A stretch of DNA of 34,141 bases from IMG/VR virus record IMGVR_UViG_3300032246_000245, positions 1 through 34,141 of that record, one strand, 5' to 3'. The notes under the pieces were generated by a model. The model searched no databases and was not told the DNA's origin. It saw only the letters and a program-made list of their open reading frames with translations. Every line of letters starts with the position of its first letter. Positions within the stretch are counted from its first letter, which is position 1. Source of the DNA: a virus. Positions 15,691-24,734 of this stretch are shown piece after piece. Made by a program: the position numbers and the translations under genes.

Positions 15691-18411
15691 TTATGCTGTG
15701 TATGTTCCGCTAGATGTAAAGGTTAAGATTTTATTGCTGCCAGATGTAGTTACAGTTGGTGAACCAGTTGTTGTTCCTGTATAACTTGCAGTTGGCATAG
15801 AAAGAATAACAACACCAGAACCTCCATTTCCAGCAATAGCATTAGAACCGCCGCCACCACCACCGCCTCCTGTGTTAGCTGTGCCATTTACACCAGCTAT
15901 ATTTGCCGCACCTCCAGCCCCACCACCACCAGAACCACCACTAGCTTGTGATGAACTGCCATAAACGCCTCCACCACCGCCTCCACCATAAGTTACAGAA
16001 CTTCCTGTAATTGAAGATGCAGTACCAGCGCCACCAGCGCCACCTATTGTAGAAGCCGTACCTGTACCTCCAATACTAGTAGCACCACCACCACCTCCAC
16101 CAGCATGAGTTGTTCCGCTACCGCCAGATGTTCCGCCAGCAGAACCTTGGCCTGAAGTTCCAGAACCACCAGTTCCACCTCCAGTTGCGCCACCGCCTGA
16201 ACCACCAGCAACACCGTTTACTGCTGAACCAGCATATCCAGCGCCACCACCACCGCCAGTTGAAGTAACTGTTGTAATATTTGAACCACTAATAACAGAA
16301 TTATTGCCGTTTGAACCATTTGCAATAGTTGCGCCATAAGAACCACCACTACCTACAGTAATTGTATAAATTGTTGATGGAACGAATGTAAGTGATGCTG
16401 TAAGAAACCCACCAGCACCACCACCGCCAGCAGTATTGCCACCACCACCACCACCGCCAGCTACAGATAAATAAGTAACTGTATAAGATGCCGTTGTTAA
16501 ACCTACCCAAGCTGTTCCGCTATAAACTTCAAATTGATTAGTAGTTGTATTAAATCTCATTGCACCATTACTAGGGCTTGCAGGGCGTTGTGCAGTAGTT
16601 CCGCTTGGAGGGTAAATTGCACCTGTACTAGCGCTAACATCCAAAACAGAAGTTGTAGAGTTATATGCTAAACCAGCAGAAGCATCTAAAGCACCAGCAT
16701 TGTTATATTGCACTTGCGTAGTAGAACCAGCAGGGGTAGCTGCAATAGTTAAATCACCAGACCCAAGAATACTGTTTGTATTAATGGTTTTAATGTTTGT
16801 GCCACTTACTAATGCTGCTTGTTTACCGTTAAATGTAGTCCAATCGGTGCTTGTAAGGTAACCATTTACAGATGTAGTTGCGGCAGCCATGCTAATAGCT
16901 GGAGTTGCACCGCCACTACTTACTACTGGGGCAGTTCCTGTTACAGAAGTAACCGTTCCCTGTGGATTTGATGCAGTTGTAATGCCAGTTACACGCCCAT
17001 AAGTGTCTATTGTGACTACAGGAATAAGGGTTGAAGAACCAGTTGTTCCTGCGGTTGCCACGCCACTTGCAAGGTCAATTACAGGGGTTGCACCACCTGT
17101 AGATGTAATTCTGCCAGTTGTACCACTTACTGAAGTAACCGTACCAGAACCCTTGTTATTAAAAGTATTCCAATCAGTCGATGTCAAGTAACCACTTACG
17201 CTTGTGGTAGCTGCTGGCATCGAAATAGCAGGAGTTGTGCCACCGCTAGAAACCACAGGGCTTGTGCCTGTAACGCTAGTAACCGTACCTACGCTAATTG
17301 ACCCACCAAGACTTGTGCTTGTGCCATTAATGGTAATAGCTGAATTATTTAAAGCTGAATTAGGTATAGAAGTAAGACTTGCGCCTGAACCGCTAAATGT
17401 AGTAGCTGTTACAATTGTACCTGTAATTGCTTTTGGGGTTGTTGCCCCAATAGTCATATTGTCCATTGTACCTACATTAGTAGGCGCTATTTCAATAGAA
17501 CCAGTACCAGTAGGCTTCATGTGTACATGACCTGTACCAGTAGGGCTAATATCTATTTGGGCGTTTGTACCGTTTAAATTGGTAGAAACATTAATAGACA
17601 TATTGTCACCACCGCCAGCGCCCACACTCATTTGAGTTGTACCGCCAGAGTTTTTAAGGGATAAACCTCCAGAATTGGTAGCTTGAACAATAGGAGTTGT
17701 AAGACTTGTTGAAGCTGTAATTGTTGTAAATGCGCCTGTGCTTGTAGTTGTAGCACCAATGGTTGTTCCATTGATTGTGCCACCTGTAATAGCTACAGAA
17801 TTGGCATTTTGCGTAGACATTGTGCCAAAACCACTAATGTCTGTGTTAGTCAATACAACTGTGCCTGTGTAGCCGTTTACGCTGGTTACAGCATCAGTAT
17901 TGTCTATCTTTTGCCATGCCGACCCGTTATATACCGCCCAATCGCCCACTTTCCAATCAGTAATACCGTTGAGATTAGTGCTACCTGCAACACTAACAAC
18001 ATAGTAATAACCCTTAGTACCCACACTAGAGGTGAGAGTAGGAGTATTAGTGCTTGCATTCCATGTTCCTTGATAACTTAATGCGCCTAAAACGGCTGAA
18101 GGCAACTGACTAATAGGGACTGTTCCGCTACCGTCAAGGGTTGCTACGCCATTGGCTACACCAGCGTCTTTGGTTGATGCAGTTCCAAGACCTGTAATGT
18201 CAGTATTAGGAATAGTGCTACTAGCAGTCATTGTGCTAGTGCCATTACCTTTTACATAGCCTGTGAGAGTAGCAGCCCCAGTACCACCGTTGGCTACTGG
18301 GACAGTACCAGTTAATACATGGTCATCATTCCAATCACTAGGGCGTACTAACGATGTATCTGCATCGTCAGGTATTGTTGAAACCTTGTTATGCTTGACT
18401 GTTATAGCCAT
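15691..18411 (-). CDS. Long tail fibre with C-terminal glycine-rich receptor-binding-like domain
   Basis: A 906-residue protein. The N-terminus MAITVKHNKVSTIPDDADTS and PSDWNDDHVLTGTVPVANGG (about 26-45) are a common fibre attachment module. The middle holds two copies of a unit SVTGT.PVVSSGG.TPAIS..ATTSV.GYLTSTDW (about 375-415 and 490-525) plus a related SGTTGRITSTGG unit. Residues 650-880 are glycine-rich (blocks of GGGG with Ala/Ser) and end with the strand-like ILTFTSSGTYTA. It is coupled to the portal gene (TAATG at 18411). The glycine-rich domain is shared with the 280-aa protein at 1796-2638. Confidence 0.85.
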   Translation of the reverse strand: MAITVKHNKVSTIPDDADTSLVRPSDWNDDHVLTGTVPVANGGTGAATLTGYVKGNGTSTMTASSTIPNTDITGLGTASTKDAGVANGVATLDGSGTVPISQLPSAVLGALSYQGTWNASTNTPTLTSSVGTKGYYYVVSVAGSTNLNGITDWKVGDWAVYNGSAWQKIDNTDAVTSVNGYTGTVVLTNTDISGFGTMSTQNANSVAITGGTINGTTIGATTTSTGAFTTITASTSLTTPIVQATNSGGLSLKNSGGTTQMSVGAGGGDNMSINVSTNLNGTNAQIDISPTGTGHVHMKPTGTGSIEIAPTNVGTMDNMTIGATTPKAITGTIVTATTFSGSGASLTSIPNSALNNSAITINGTSTSLGGSISVGTVTSVTGTSPVVSSGGTTPAISMPAATTSVSGYLTSTDWNTFNNKGSGTVTSVSGTTGRITSTGGATPVIDLASGVATAGTTGSSTLIPVVTIDTYGRVTGITTASNPQGTVTSVTGTAPVVSSGGATPAISMAAATTSVNGYLTSTDWTTFNGKQAALVSGTNIKTINTNSILGSGDLTIAATPAGSTTQVQYNNAGALDASAGLAYNSTTSVLDVSASTGAIYPPSGTTAQRPASPSNGAMRFNTTTNQFEVYSGTAWVGLTTASYTVTYLSVAGGGGGGGNTAGGGGAGGFLTASLTFVPSTIYTITVGSGGSYGATIANGSNGNNSVISGSNITTVTSTGGGGGAGYAGSAVNGVAGGSGGGATGGGTGGSGTSGQGSAGGTSGGSGTTHAGGGGGGATSIGGTGTASTIGGAGGAGTASSITGSSVTYGGGGGGGVYGSSSQASGGSGGGGAGGAANIAGVNGTANTGGGGGGGGSNAIAGNGGSGVVILSMPTASYTGTTTGSPTVTTSGSNKILTFTSSGTYTA

Positions 18412-20675
18412 TATTGAACCCCGATAATTTTGCCGTCTTGACCTCTAATTACTGTCTTAGGCCTATTGTGTTGTGCGTTGATTGTATCAACTAAAGCAGT
18501 AATAGCATCAGCCATTTGTGCGTTTCCTTGACCAATAGCGTTAGCAATAGGTTGCATTGGATGTTCCATAGCGTGTGCTAGGCTTTCTTCAGTCATATAG
18601 GCTTGTGCGCCATCAGATTCATCAGCACCAATTCTAGCTACTTCAATCTTAGCGCCATTATTGATGTGGGCAAGCAAGACTTGAGTATTGCGTTCAGTCA
18701 TAGACTTCATCTGCGCTACTTTCATCTGCATATCCATGTCCATCTGGTTACGCTGTTCTTCCAACTGGAATTTAAGCTGGTTTTCTTGGGCTTGGTACTC
18801 TTGTTTAGCCTTTTCCAACTCCATTTGCGCCATCATCTTCTGTTGTTCTAGCTGTGACTGCATCTGCATCTGTTGCATCTTAGCCTGGCTATCCATTTGG
18901 GCTTTTTGTAACTCAATAGGCAATGGTTTAGGTTGACCTTCTGCTTGCTGTGCTGCAATACGCAGTTTATCGGCTGTTTCGTCAATAATGCCTTCAAGTT
19001 GCTTACCAGCTTTAAACGCAGTAACGCCAAATTTAAGCATTTCTAAGGCCATAGGCGCTAACTCAGGGGCTTGCTGAACCATTGGCACAGCTTGTTGAAT
19101 AAATCCACCCACAGCTTGTAAGAAAGCCATACGGTCTTGCTTTTCTTGCTGTTCATCTTGGTAAATCATTGAGTCAGATGTGACTTCAATGCGGAAATTC
19201 TTACTAGATTCGTTGCGTAACAGTTCTAAAGCCTGTGGAATATGCACTTTATCTTGGTCAGATAGTTGCATTGCACCAGAAATCTTAATAATCGTGTCAT
19301 CGGTGTAATGATTGCAAATAATCTGCGCTTTAATACATAACAATGAGGTAGCAAAGTCTACAACTGCGTGTTGCTGAGTCTTTAGGCGACCAGCAGCATT
19401 GTTAGATTTGATAATTTGTGCGCCCAATGTTTCATTAGGGTCTGTTTGACCACGCTGAATGTCGGCAATACCCATCAATTCATAAATTTGACCCTTAACT
19501 TGTTCCATTGCTTGATAGCAAGACATCAAAGCAGAAGCAAATGGGGTTAAATCTACAAGGTCAATAGCACCTTTCATGCCTTGCTTTTCAGCAAAAGCCA
19601 TCCAGTTATGTACTGGAATCATAGTGTTATTCTCACCCTCAGAGAACAAGCGCTGTAGTTCAGAGGCCGATGCGTCATACACACCACGCACTTTAAGGGC
19701 GTTAATTAAGCCATCAATTCTGTCACACAGAACATCTAATTCTCTTGCCTGGTCTTGGTAAATAACGAAATCAGGGATTGGTTCAAGGCTATCAGTTGTA
19801 AGGGTAGCGTAAAGGGGTTTAGGACAAGGCCAAAAATTTTCCAACTGAAGTGGGTCATCTCGTTCATCCAGAATCTTTCCGAGGGACTTAGAAATCCACA
19901 GTACTTTTCCTGTTGTTTTGTCCCAGATTTCATAGATTAGCGCCTCATATACACTATCGTCAGACTTGTACGATTGTTTTAAATCATCAGGCTTTGTGTC
20001 CAATGGAATCTTATAGCCTAATTCTTCGCCAAAGCGTTCACATAAGGCAGCACGACTCATATAAACTCTGCGCCATACGGCTGTTACTTCTTCCCAAGTT
20101 CTAGCGATTGTGTGTCCAAAGTCTTTCCAATGGACATAATCTACTGGGCAGCACTCATATTCAATGCGTTCAACAGACTCATTTTCCATACCGCCTTCAG
20201 TTTCGGCTTCATCGGTATCTTCTGTAACTTCAAAACCATCTTCAGGTTCGCCAGGTTCATCAGCAGCAAAGTGTGGTTCATAACGAACCCAAGCTACACC
20301 ACGCCCACCAAGTAAACGGTCTAAAACGCTGTTATTCATAGCGGACTTGTAATCGCCATAATGTTCTAATTCAAACTCTAGCGCCCTCTCTAACATCATT
20401 GATGCTACACGCCCGATAGGGTCGTTATCTCTAAAGCGTCTGCTTACATCAGGTCTTGGAAGTCTAGCAAAGATAGCTGGTTGTATTGTTTGAACATTAG
20501 ACCAAAGGATATTGAACCGTGCATTAGGATTGCGGTCATAGCGACTGTCGTCTTTATATTTCTTAACAATACGGTCAACTCTAGCTTCCCAACGCTTATA
20601 AGTGCGTTCATAGCCCATAATACATTTGTACCAGTCTTCGTATGTGTGGTCGACTGTCGCTTTATCGTTTGCCAT
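18411..20675 (-). CDS. Portal protein (P22-like)
   Basis: A 754-residue portal, the dodecameric ring through which DNA enters and leaves. Features: NARFNILWSNVQTIQPAIFA (about 45-64), RVASMMLERALEFELEHYGD (about 83-102), then the clip/wing region and, at about 590-660, a Gln/Met/Lys-rich coiled coil like the barrel of P22 gp1. I place the start at ATG 20675, overlapping the terminase stop as TGATG, because AGAGGAAG lies six bases upstream; the longer ORF start at 20717 would overlap TerL by 43 bases. It follows TerL and precedes the fibre. Confidence 0.9.
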   Translation of the reverse strand: MANDKATVDHTYEDWYKCIMGYERTYKRWEARVDRIVKKYKDDSRYDRNPNARFNILWSNVQTIQPAIFARLPRPDVSRRFRDNDPIGRVASMMLERALEFELEHYGDYKSAMNNSVLDRLLGGRGVAWVRYEPHFAADEPGEPEDGFEVTEDTDEAETEGGMENESVERIEYECCPVDYVHWKDFGHTIARTWEEVTAVWRRVYMSRAALCERFGEELGYKIPLDTKPDDLKQSYKSDDSVYEALIYEIWDKTTGKVLWISKSLGKILDERDDPLQLENFWPCPKPLYATLTTDSLEPIPDFVIYQDQARELDVLCDRIDGLINALKVRGVYDASASELQRLFSEGENNTMIPVHNWMAFAEKQGMKGAIDLVDLTPFASALMSCYQAMEQVKGQIYELMGIADIQRGQTDPNETLGAQIIKSNNAAGRLKTQQHAVVDFATSLLCIKAQIICNHYTDDTIIKISGAMQLSDQDKVHIPQALELLRNESSKNFRIEVTSDSMIYQDEQQEKQDRMAFLQAVGGFIQQAVPMVQQAPELAPMALEMLKFGVTAFKAGKQLEGIIDETADKLRIAAQQAEGQPKPLPIELQKAQMDSQAKMQQMQMQSQLEQQKMMAQMELEKAKQEYQAQENQLKFQLEEQRNQMDMDMQMKVAQMKSMTERNTQVLLAHINNGAKIEVARIGADESDGAQAYMTEESLAHAMEHPMQPIANAIGQGNAQMADAITALVDTINAQHNRPKTVIRGQDGKIIGVQ

Positions 20676-22027
20676 CAAATTCTTCCTCTTGAAGTGGATT
20701 GTGGGTTTTGTTTCCACATATCATTCAAACTTACATCCGTTTTACCTACAAACAGCCCTTTAATCGAGTCATCTTTATCAGGCAACTTTGCTTCTTCTTT
20801 CCAGGCTATGGCTGCCATACGACACGCATCTGCACCGTGTGACGCCCAATTATGAAGGGGCTTATCGCTGAAGACCTTTTTATCTTCGTTGTAAGACCTT
20901 TCGTACTGCCTTAAACATTCAATACCTTCTTCACACTTTGGGTCAAACCAGCTTCTCAATAACATCATGCGAGTTGCTTGAATTCCGTCTTGAAGTGACA
21001 AATTTGGCACAATTTTCATTGATTCTATCTTAATTTTAGCAGAAAGTTGTTCAATTATTGACTTTCCTCCACTTGCTAATGTTTTTGCTTTGGCGTCGTG
21101 TGGCAAATAATGGTACTTATATTTAGCACCGTACTTCTGTTCTTGCTGTGCAATATAGCCTGTATAGAATGGAATAGACTGCCCATTGCTTGTATGGTAA
21201 TCAAGGAATCTAACCTCTCCATGCACAACTTGCCATGTCCAAATCGTCGTATCATCGCTGTAACCCAAGTCCCAGCTACTAAATAGGCTGAACATAGGGT
21301 CATACTCAATAGGTGTTATGCGCCCTTGGTCAGTAATTTGACGCATTTCCTTACCGTAGTAAGCACCTAGAATGGCTGACTCAAAGTCACATTCAAATTC
21401 TTGTAGGTATTGGTCTTGAGTCATAGACTTAGCAGCATCTTCTAACTCAGATTGTGGAATGAGGTTTGTTTGGCTTGCCCTTAGTGTCTTAGCGTACCAA
21501 CCATCATCTTTAATAGCATTGCTATATATGTCCCAGAAAGCGTTATGGCCCTTTGGCGTACCAATAAATACAGCCCAACCTAATCTATCTGCAAGTAATG
21601 GTCGGATGATTTCGCCCCATATTCTAGGTCGCATATCAGCATACTCATCCAAAACAATGCCATCAAGGTAAAGGCCACGCAAAGAATCAGCATTATCAGC
21701 GCCAAAAAGACGAATCCTAGCGCCATTGATTAGTTCCACCCATAGTTCAGATTGGTTGGCTTTAGCCATAACAGGCTTAGAAAAGCGTAATAGATAGTCC
21801 CAAGCAATGTTCTTAGCTTGGCTGTAATAAGGGGCAACATAAGCATACCGACCATCTTCTTTGTTTTCAATAAGTGCCTTATAGATTAACTCATTTATAC
21901 ATGAAACAGTCTTTCCACATCTACGATGGGCTACTATGACCGCCCAACGCTGTTGTCTGTCGTGGAAATCTAGGAATACATCTCTTGGTTGGTAGTCTAG
22001 TTCTACCTCTTGGACTATTTCATCCAT
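20675..22027 (-). CDS. Terminase large subunit (packaging ATPase/nuclease)
   Basis: A 450-residue terminase that pumps DNA into the prohead and cuts it. Walker A is AHRRCGKT (33-40), Walker B LDGIVLDE (121-128), followed by the coupling motif region FIGTPKG (154-160). The RNase H-like nuclease domain shows SWDLGYSDDT with Asp253 as metal ligand, HD at 309-310 and a conserved C-terminal HNWASHGADACRMAA. The ATG at 22027 overlaps the methyltransferase stop by 8 bp with no ribosome site, implying coupled translation. Packaging type (headful or site-specific) cannot be told directly; circular permutation suggests headful. Confidence 0.93.
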   Translation of the reverse strand: MDEIVQEVELDYQPRDVFLDFHDRQQRWAVIVAHRRCGKTVSCINELIYKALIENKEDGRYAYVAPYYSQAKNIAWDYLLRFSKPVMAKANQSELWVELINGARIRLFGADNADSLRGLYLDGIVLDEYADMRPRIWGEIIRPLLADRLGWAVFIGTPKGHNAFWDIYSNAIKDDGWYAKTLRASQTNLIPQSELEDAAKSMTQDQYLQEFECDFESAILGAYYGKEMRQITDQGRITPIEYDPMFSLFSSWDLGYSDDTTIWTWQVVHGEVRFLDYHTSNGQSIPFYTGYIAQQEQKYGAKYKYHYLPHDAKAKTLASGGKSIIEQLSAKIKIESMKIVPNLSLQDGIQATRMMLLRSWFDPKCEEGIECLRQYERSYNEDKKVFSDKPLHNWASHGADACRMAAIAWKEEAKLPDKDDSIKGLFVGKTDVSLNDMWKQNPQSTSRGRI

Positions 22028-22778
22028 ATATACGTTTTAAGGCTATTTCTAGGTATTCAGGACTTATTTCTATGCCTACAAACCTACGGTTTAATTGTTT
22101 GGCTACTTTTCCTGTAGTGCCGCTACCAAGAAAACAATCTAATACTGTGTCACCTTCATTTGACCAAGAAACAATGTGGTCATGCGCCAATGACTCTGGA
22201 AACATGGCTGGGTGTTTTTCTTTAATATTGCCTTTATTTGTGGCAAATTTCCATATATTCCACCTAATGCCAAACTCTTTAATATCTTGACCGAAACAAG
22301 CCATTTTTTGCGTAGAACCATCAGGGTTTCTAACTGTGCCAGTTACTTTTCTGCCAAAACTTACATTTTTTCTATCGGCAATCAAATTTAATGTTTTTGG
22401 TTTGCTTTTACTTAATACAAACATATATTCAAATGATTGTTGGTATCTATTTTTATCAGGAAAAGCTATGCCATCTTTTTCATAAATCATGGTGTCATAA
22501 AGATTAAAGCCTATCTCTTTGAAATATAAGGCTTGTTTAAATGATGTCCCTGTTTCTGAACCATTAATTGTGGCATCTCCTACCACCCAGACAACCACGC
22601 CACCATCTTTGGTGACTCGATATAACTCTTTAGCTATGCCTTCAAAGTCAAATGAATAGCCATTGTATGTGCGTAGATTGTCGTAAGGTGGGCTTGTAAC
22701 AGTTAAATTAATGCTTTGGTCTGGCAAAGACTTCATAACCTCAAGGCAATCCCCTAGTCTAAGGTCTATTTCTTCCAA
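22020..22778 (-). CDS. Site-specific DNA methyltransferase (beta-class, N6A/N4C)
   Basis: A 252-residue amino-methyltransferase. Catalytic motif IV is TSPPYDN (28-34) and the AdoMet motif DCFLGSGTTG (214-223) lies near the C-terminus, the beta-class order; KHPAMFPESL (188-197) is also typical. It would methylate adenine N6 or cytosine N4 in a sequence we cannot tell. No restriction partner is adjacent. It starts with TTG at 22778 inside the 3' end of TerS and overlaps TerL by 8 bases, so the three are one translation unit. Expected role: protecting phage DNA from host restriction, or marking the packaging site. Confidence 0.88.
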   Translation of the reverse strand: MEEIDLRLGDCLEVMKSLPDQSINLTVTSPPYDNLRTYNGYSFDFEGIAKELYRVTKDGGVVVWVVGDATINGSETGTSFKQALYFKEIGFNLYDTMIYEKDGIAFPDKNRYQQSFEYMFVLSKSKPKTLNLIADRKNVSFGRKVTGTVRNPDGSTQKMACFGQDIKEFGIRWNIWKFATNKGNIKEKHPAMFPESLAHDHIVSWSNEGDTVLDCFLGSGTTGKVAKQLNRRFVGIEISPEYLEIALKRIYG

Positions 22779-23086
22779 GACACCACCATGCGTTGTGGGG
22801 CTTTTTCATCGCCTACTACTTCAGTTCTAGCTAGTTTAGGCACAGCGTATTCAACCATGTTCTGTACTATGTCGCACGCTTTACCAGGGTTAGGCAAAAC
22901 AATGTACTTTCCAGTTTCATCGTCTTTAAGGCCTTCAGCCGTGTTATACAGCCATGTTTGAAGATAAGGTAGGTTGGCATCAAGTAATGCTTTAACAGCC
23001 TCTCGTGCCTCGGCAGTAGCCTTGTTAGGCGTTCCTGAAGTGCGACCACCTGTCTTTTTTCTAGTTTTATCTACTTTAGATTCCAT
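22766..23086 (-). CDS. Terminase small subunit
   Basis: A 106-residue protein starting MESKVDKTRKKTGGRTSGTP then NKATAEAREAV, the GGRxxGxPNKxT opening seen in many phage small terminase subunits, which bind the packaging start site and hand DNA to TerL. The rest is helical. It precedes TerL, separated only by the coupled methyltransferase gene. Identification is from the opening motif, length and position; an alternative is a related DNA-binding protein. Confidence 0.75.
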   Translation of the reverse strand: MESKVDKTRKKTGGRTSGTPNKATAEAREAVKALLDANLPYLQTWLYNTAEGLKDDETGKYIVLPNPGKACDIVQNMVEYAVPKLARTEVVGDEKAPQRMVVSWKK

Positions 23087-23131
23087 ACATTCTCAAGTGA
23101 TTGATTTGTAAGGGTTTAATTCTACTACAGA

Positions 23132-23353
23132 TTATCCAACAATATCTGGGTCGTGGTATTTGTTCATAGCCTTAGACAATGCTTCTTTACGCTTCATTCT
23201 CTCATTAGCTTTCTTATTGAGAATACCGCTATCGTCTAACTCTAATGGAGGATTGTGGTCTTGACGCTTTTTCTGTTGCTTTTCAAGCGTTGATTCCTTA
23301 TGGGGGCGCAACATAGCATCTTCTTTTTTGTATTTGCGTGTCATGTGTTCCAT
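23132..23353 (-). CDS. Small highly charged protein, unknown
   Basis: A 73-residue, Lys/Arg/Glu-rich protein (from ATG 23353, or MTRKYKK at 23344) with no hydrophobic core, probably helical and disordered. Its ATG overlaps the stop of the preceding small basic gene as TAATG. It belongs to a cluster of four such genes just ahead of TerS. Confidence 0.6.
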   Translation of the reverse strand: MEHMTRKYKKEDAMLRPHKESTLEKQQKKRQDHNPPLELDDSGILNKKANERMKRKEALSKAMNKYHDPDIVG

Positions 23354-23538
23354 TACATATCCTTCATTTTTGAGGCTATCATTTCTTTACGAGTAGGCTT
23401 GGCAGTCTTAGCTGATTCTTTAAATGCTTTTGCGGTGGGCGCGCCCTTACTACCAGGCTTTCTCATCTTTTCGCCTGAACCAGCAGCTATCCTAGCCTGT
23501 TTTTTATGAATATTTGCATACAATCCGTTTTTAGCCAC
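23353..23538 (-). CDS. Small basic protein (AKNGLYANIHKKQARIAAGS type), GTG start
   Basis: A 61-residue protein, GEKMRKPGSKGAPTAKAFKE at about 21-40, of a small Lys/Ala-rich phage family with no known function. A longer ORF to 23652 is open in this frame, but the upstream part is only the shadow of the overlapping gene; GTG at 23538 is preceded by GAGGTGG and gives a start typical of the family. It overlaps the preceding gene by 8 bases. Confidence 0.7.
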   Translation of the reverse strand: MAKNGLYANIHKKQARIAAGSGEKMRKPGSKGAPTAKAFKESAKTAKPTRKEMIASKMKDM

Positions 23539-23800
23539 AATGCCACCTCGCCCTAGCTGCTTTGCCTCTTTCGCCTGTCCATCCTTTAGACCTAGCGCAG
23601 AAACTGTCATGTCGTGACCCACTTGATTGTGGGGCTTGTAAATTACTACCATTCTTAGCGTTATACGCTGCCCTGCCTTTTGCTGTCATTCCTGCGCCCT
23701 GTTCCGTAGGTAAGTAGTTCTTACCCTTACCAGTTGTGGTCTTTGGAATAGGTTTATCGTGCTTTTCTACTGCGGCACGAATTTGGTCTTGACGACTCAT
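23531..23800 (-). CDS. Small basic DUF6321-like protein
   Basis: An 89-residue protein containing GKGKNYLPTEQGAGMTAKGR (24-43) followed by AAYNAKNGSNLQAP and a C-terminal RHDSFCARSKG...ARWHCG, which matches a family (DUF6321) found in phages and related elements with no proven function. Two conserved Cys near the C-terminus could bind metal or cross-link. It is coupled by ATGA overlap to the gene before it and by an 8-base overlap to the one after. Confidence 0.7.
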   Translation of the reverse strand: MSRQDQIRAAVEKHDKPIPKTTTGKGKNYLPTEQGAGMTAKGRAAYNAKNGSNLQAPQSSGSRHDSFCARSKGWTGERGKAARARWHCG

Positions 23801-23973
23801 TTCATGTATTTCTCGTAAGCTGACTCTAACTTAGCTTTACGCTTACCTTTAGCGTGACTGCGTTCTTCTGAAAGGGCAATAGCCAATGCTTGTTTCTTGG
23901 GGCGACCTGCTGCCACCTCGGTTTTATAGTTCTTACCTACAGATTGGGCTGACCCTGATTTATCTAACGGCAT
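23797..23973 (-). CDS. Small basic protein (MPLDKSGSAQSVGKN type)
   Basis: A 58-residue ORF read directly from the sequence: MPLDKSGSAQSVGKN, then EVAAGRPKKQALAIALSEER, then a Lys-rich tail. This is a small phage protein family of unknown function, widespread near packaging genes. GGAAG precedes the ATG, and the stop overlaps the next ATG (ATGA). Confidence 0.72.
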   Translation of the reverse strand: MPLDKSGSAQSVGKNYKTEVAAGRPKKQALAIALSEERSHAKGKRKAKLESAYEKYMK

Positions 23974-23982
23974 ATCACTTCC

Positions 23983-24357
23983 TTAATCAAAAGACTTCAT
24001 ATATTCCAAACTAAACCCTCTAGGGCCAATAACATTTCCTTGAAACTGTCCTTGTGTAGGGTAATACCCTAATGCAATTCTTTGGTCAGGGGTTGTATAT
24101 CCAGCAGAAACACCAGTTAATTTTGGTGCAATATACGGATTATGAATAGCACCCATTCCAGTTGCACCAACATTCCATGAATGACCTAATTCATTTGGAG
24201 TGGACTGATATCCTAAATTTCCCATTATCATTTTGCCTTGATTTTTTGGCAAATCCATAACATTTCCGCTAATATTTAATCCACGCAATAAATTAGCTAA
24301 TTTAGAAGTTTCATCATTTAACTCTAAATTTGGAAGGAAATAATCATTTTTTTCCAT
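23983..24357 (-). CDS. Hypothetical protein, beta-rich
   Basis: A 124-residue protein, not recognised. It is rich in Gly, Asn, Pro and aromatic residues in its C-terminal two thirds (SAGYTTPDQRIALGYYPTQG) in a pattern suggesting beta strands; the N-terminus has a short helix (NDETSKLANLLRGLNISG). It lies 9 bases after the ferritin-like gene. Confidence 0.6.
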   Translation of the reverse strand: MEKNDYFLPNLELNDETSKLANLLRGLNISGNVMDLPKNQGKMIMGNLGYQSTPNELGHSWNVGATGMGAIHNPYIAPKLTGVSAGYTTPDQRIALGYYPTQGQFQGNVIGPRGFSLEYMKSFD

Positions 24358-24365
24358 ATATCACT

Positions 24366-24731
24366 CTATTTCAAATAGCGTAATTTATAAATTGTAGAAT
24401 CAATAAGTTGTTGGATTTCGGCAACAATATTGATTAATTCTTGTTTTTGTGGCAAATCTGTATTGGCTTCGTTTACAAAATTCTTTAACGATTCCAAGTA
24501 CTTGAGTGGTTCTTTAGGCTGGTGATAAACGCTTGGGAAGGCCTTAATCTGTTCATAACATCCCATATACGCTTCAACATAGTCATCAACCAGTTCAACG
24601 ATTTCATCATAGTATTTGCCTAATGCTTTGTGCTGAGAGTAAGAATTTGTTGACCAATGAAAAAAGTGAGTATTTGTCGCTGAGTGCAACAAAGTGGCAG
24701 CAAACATTGCTACATTAGCGGTTTCGGTCAT
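24366..24731 (-). CDS. DUF5856-like ferritin/Dps-like helical protein
   Basis: A 121-residue all-helical protein. Residues 10-25 (AATLLHSATNTHFFHW) and 33-55 (HKALGKYYDEIVELVDDYVE) hold the His and Glu/Asp pattern of ferritin-like four-helix bundles, as in a small family (DUF5856) known from T4-like cyanophages and freshwater phages. A Dps-like role in iron or oxidative protection is possible but not shown. AGGAGT precedes the ATG. Confidence 0.65.
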   Translation of the reverse strand: MTETANVAMFAATLLHSATNTHFFHWSTNSYSQHKALGKYYDEIVELVDDYVEAYMGCYEQIKAFPSVYHQPKEPLKYLESLKNFVNEANTDLPQKQELINIVAEIQQLIDSTIYKLRYLK

Positions 24732-24734
24732 AAA

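Noticed and set aside
20676-20717. Upstream start of the portal gene at 20717.
   Set aside because: It would overlap TerL by 43 bases; ATG 20675 has a proper ribosome site and stop-start overlap.
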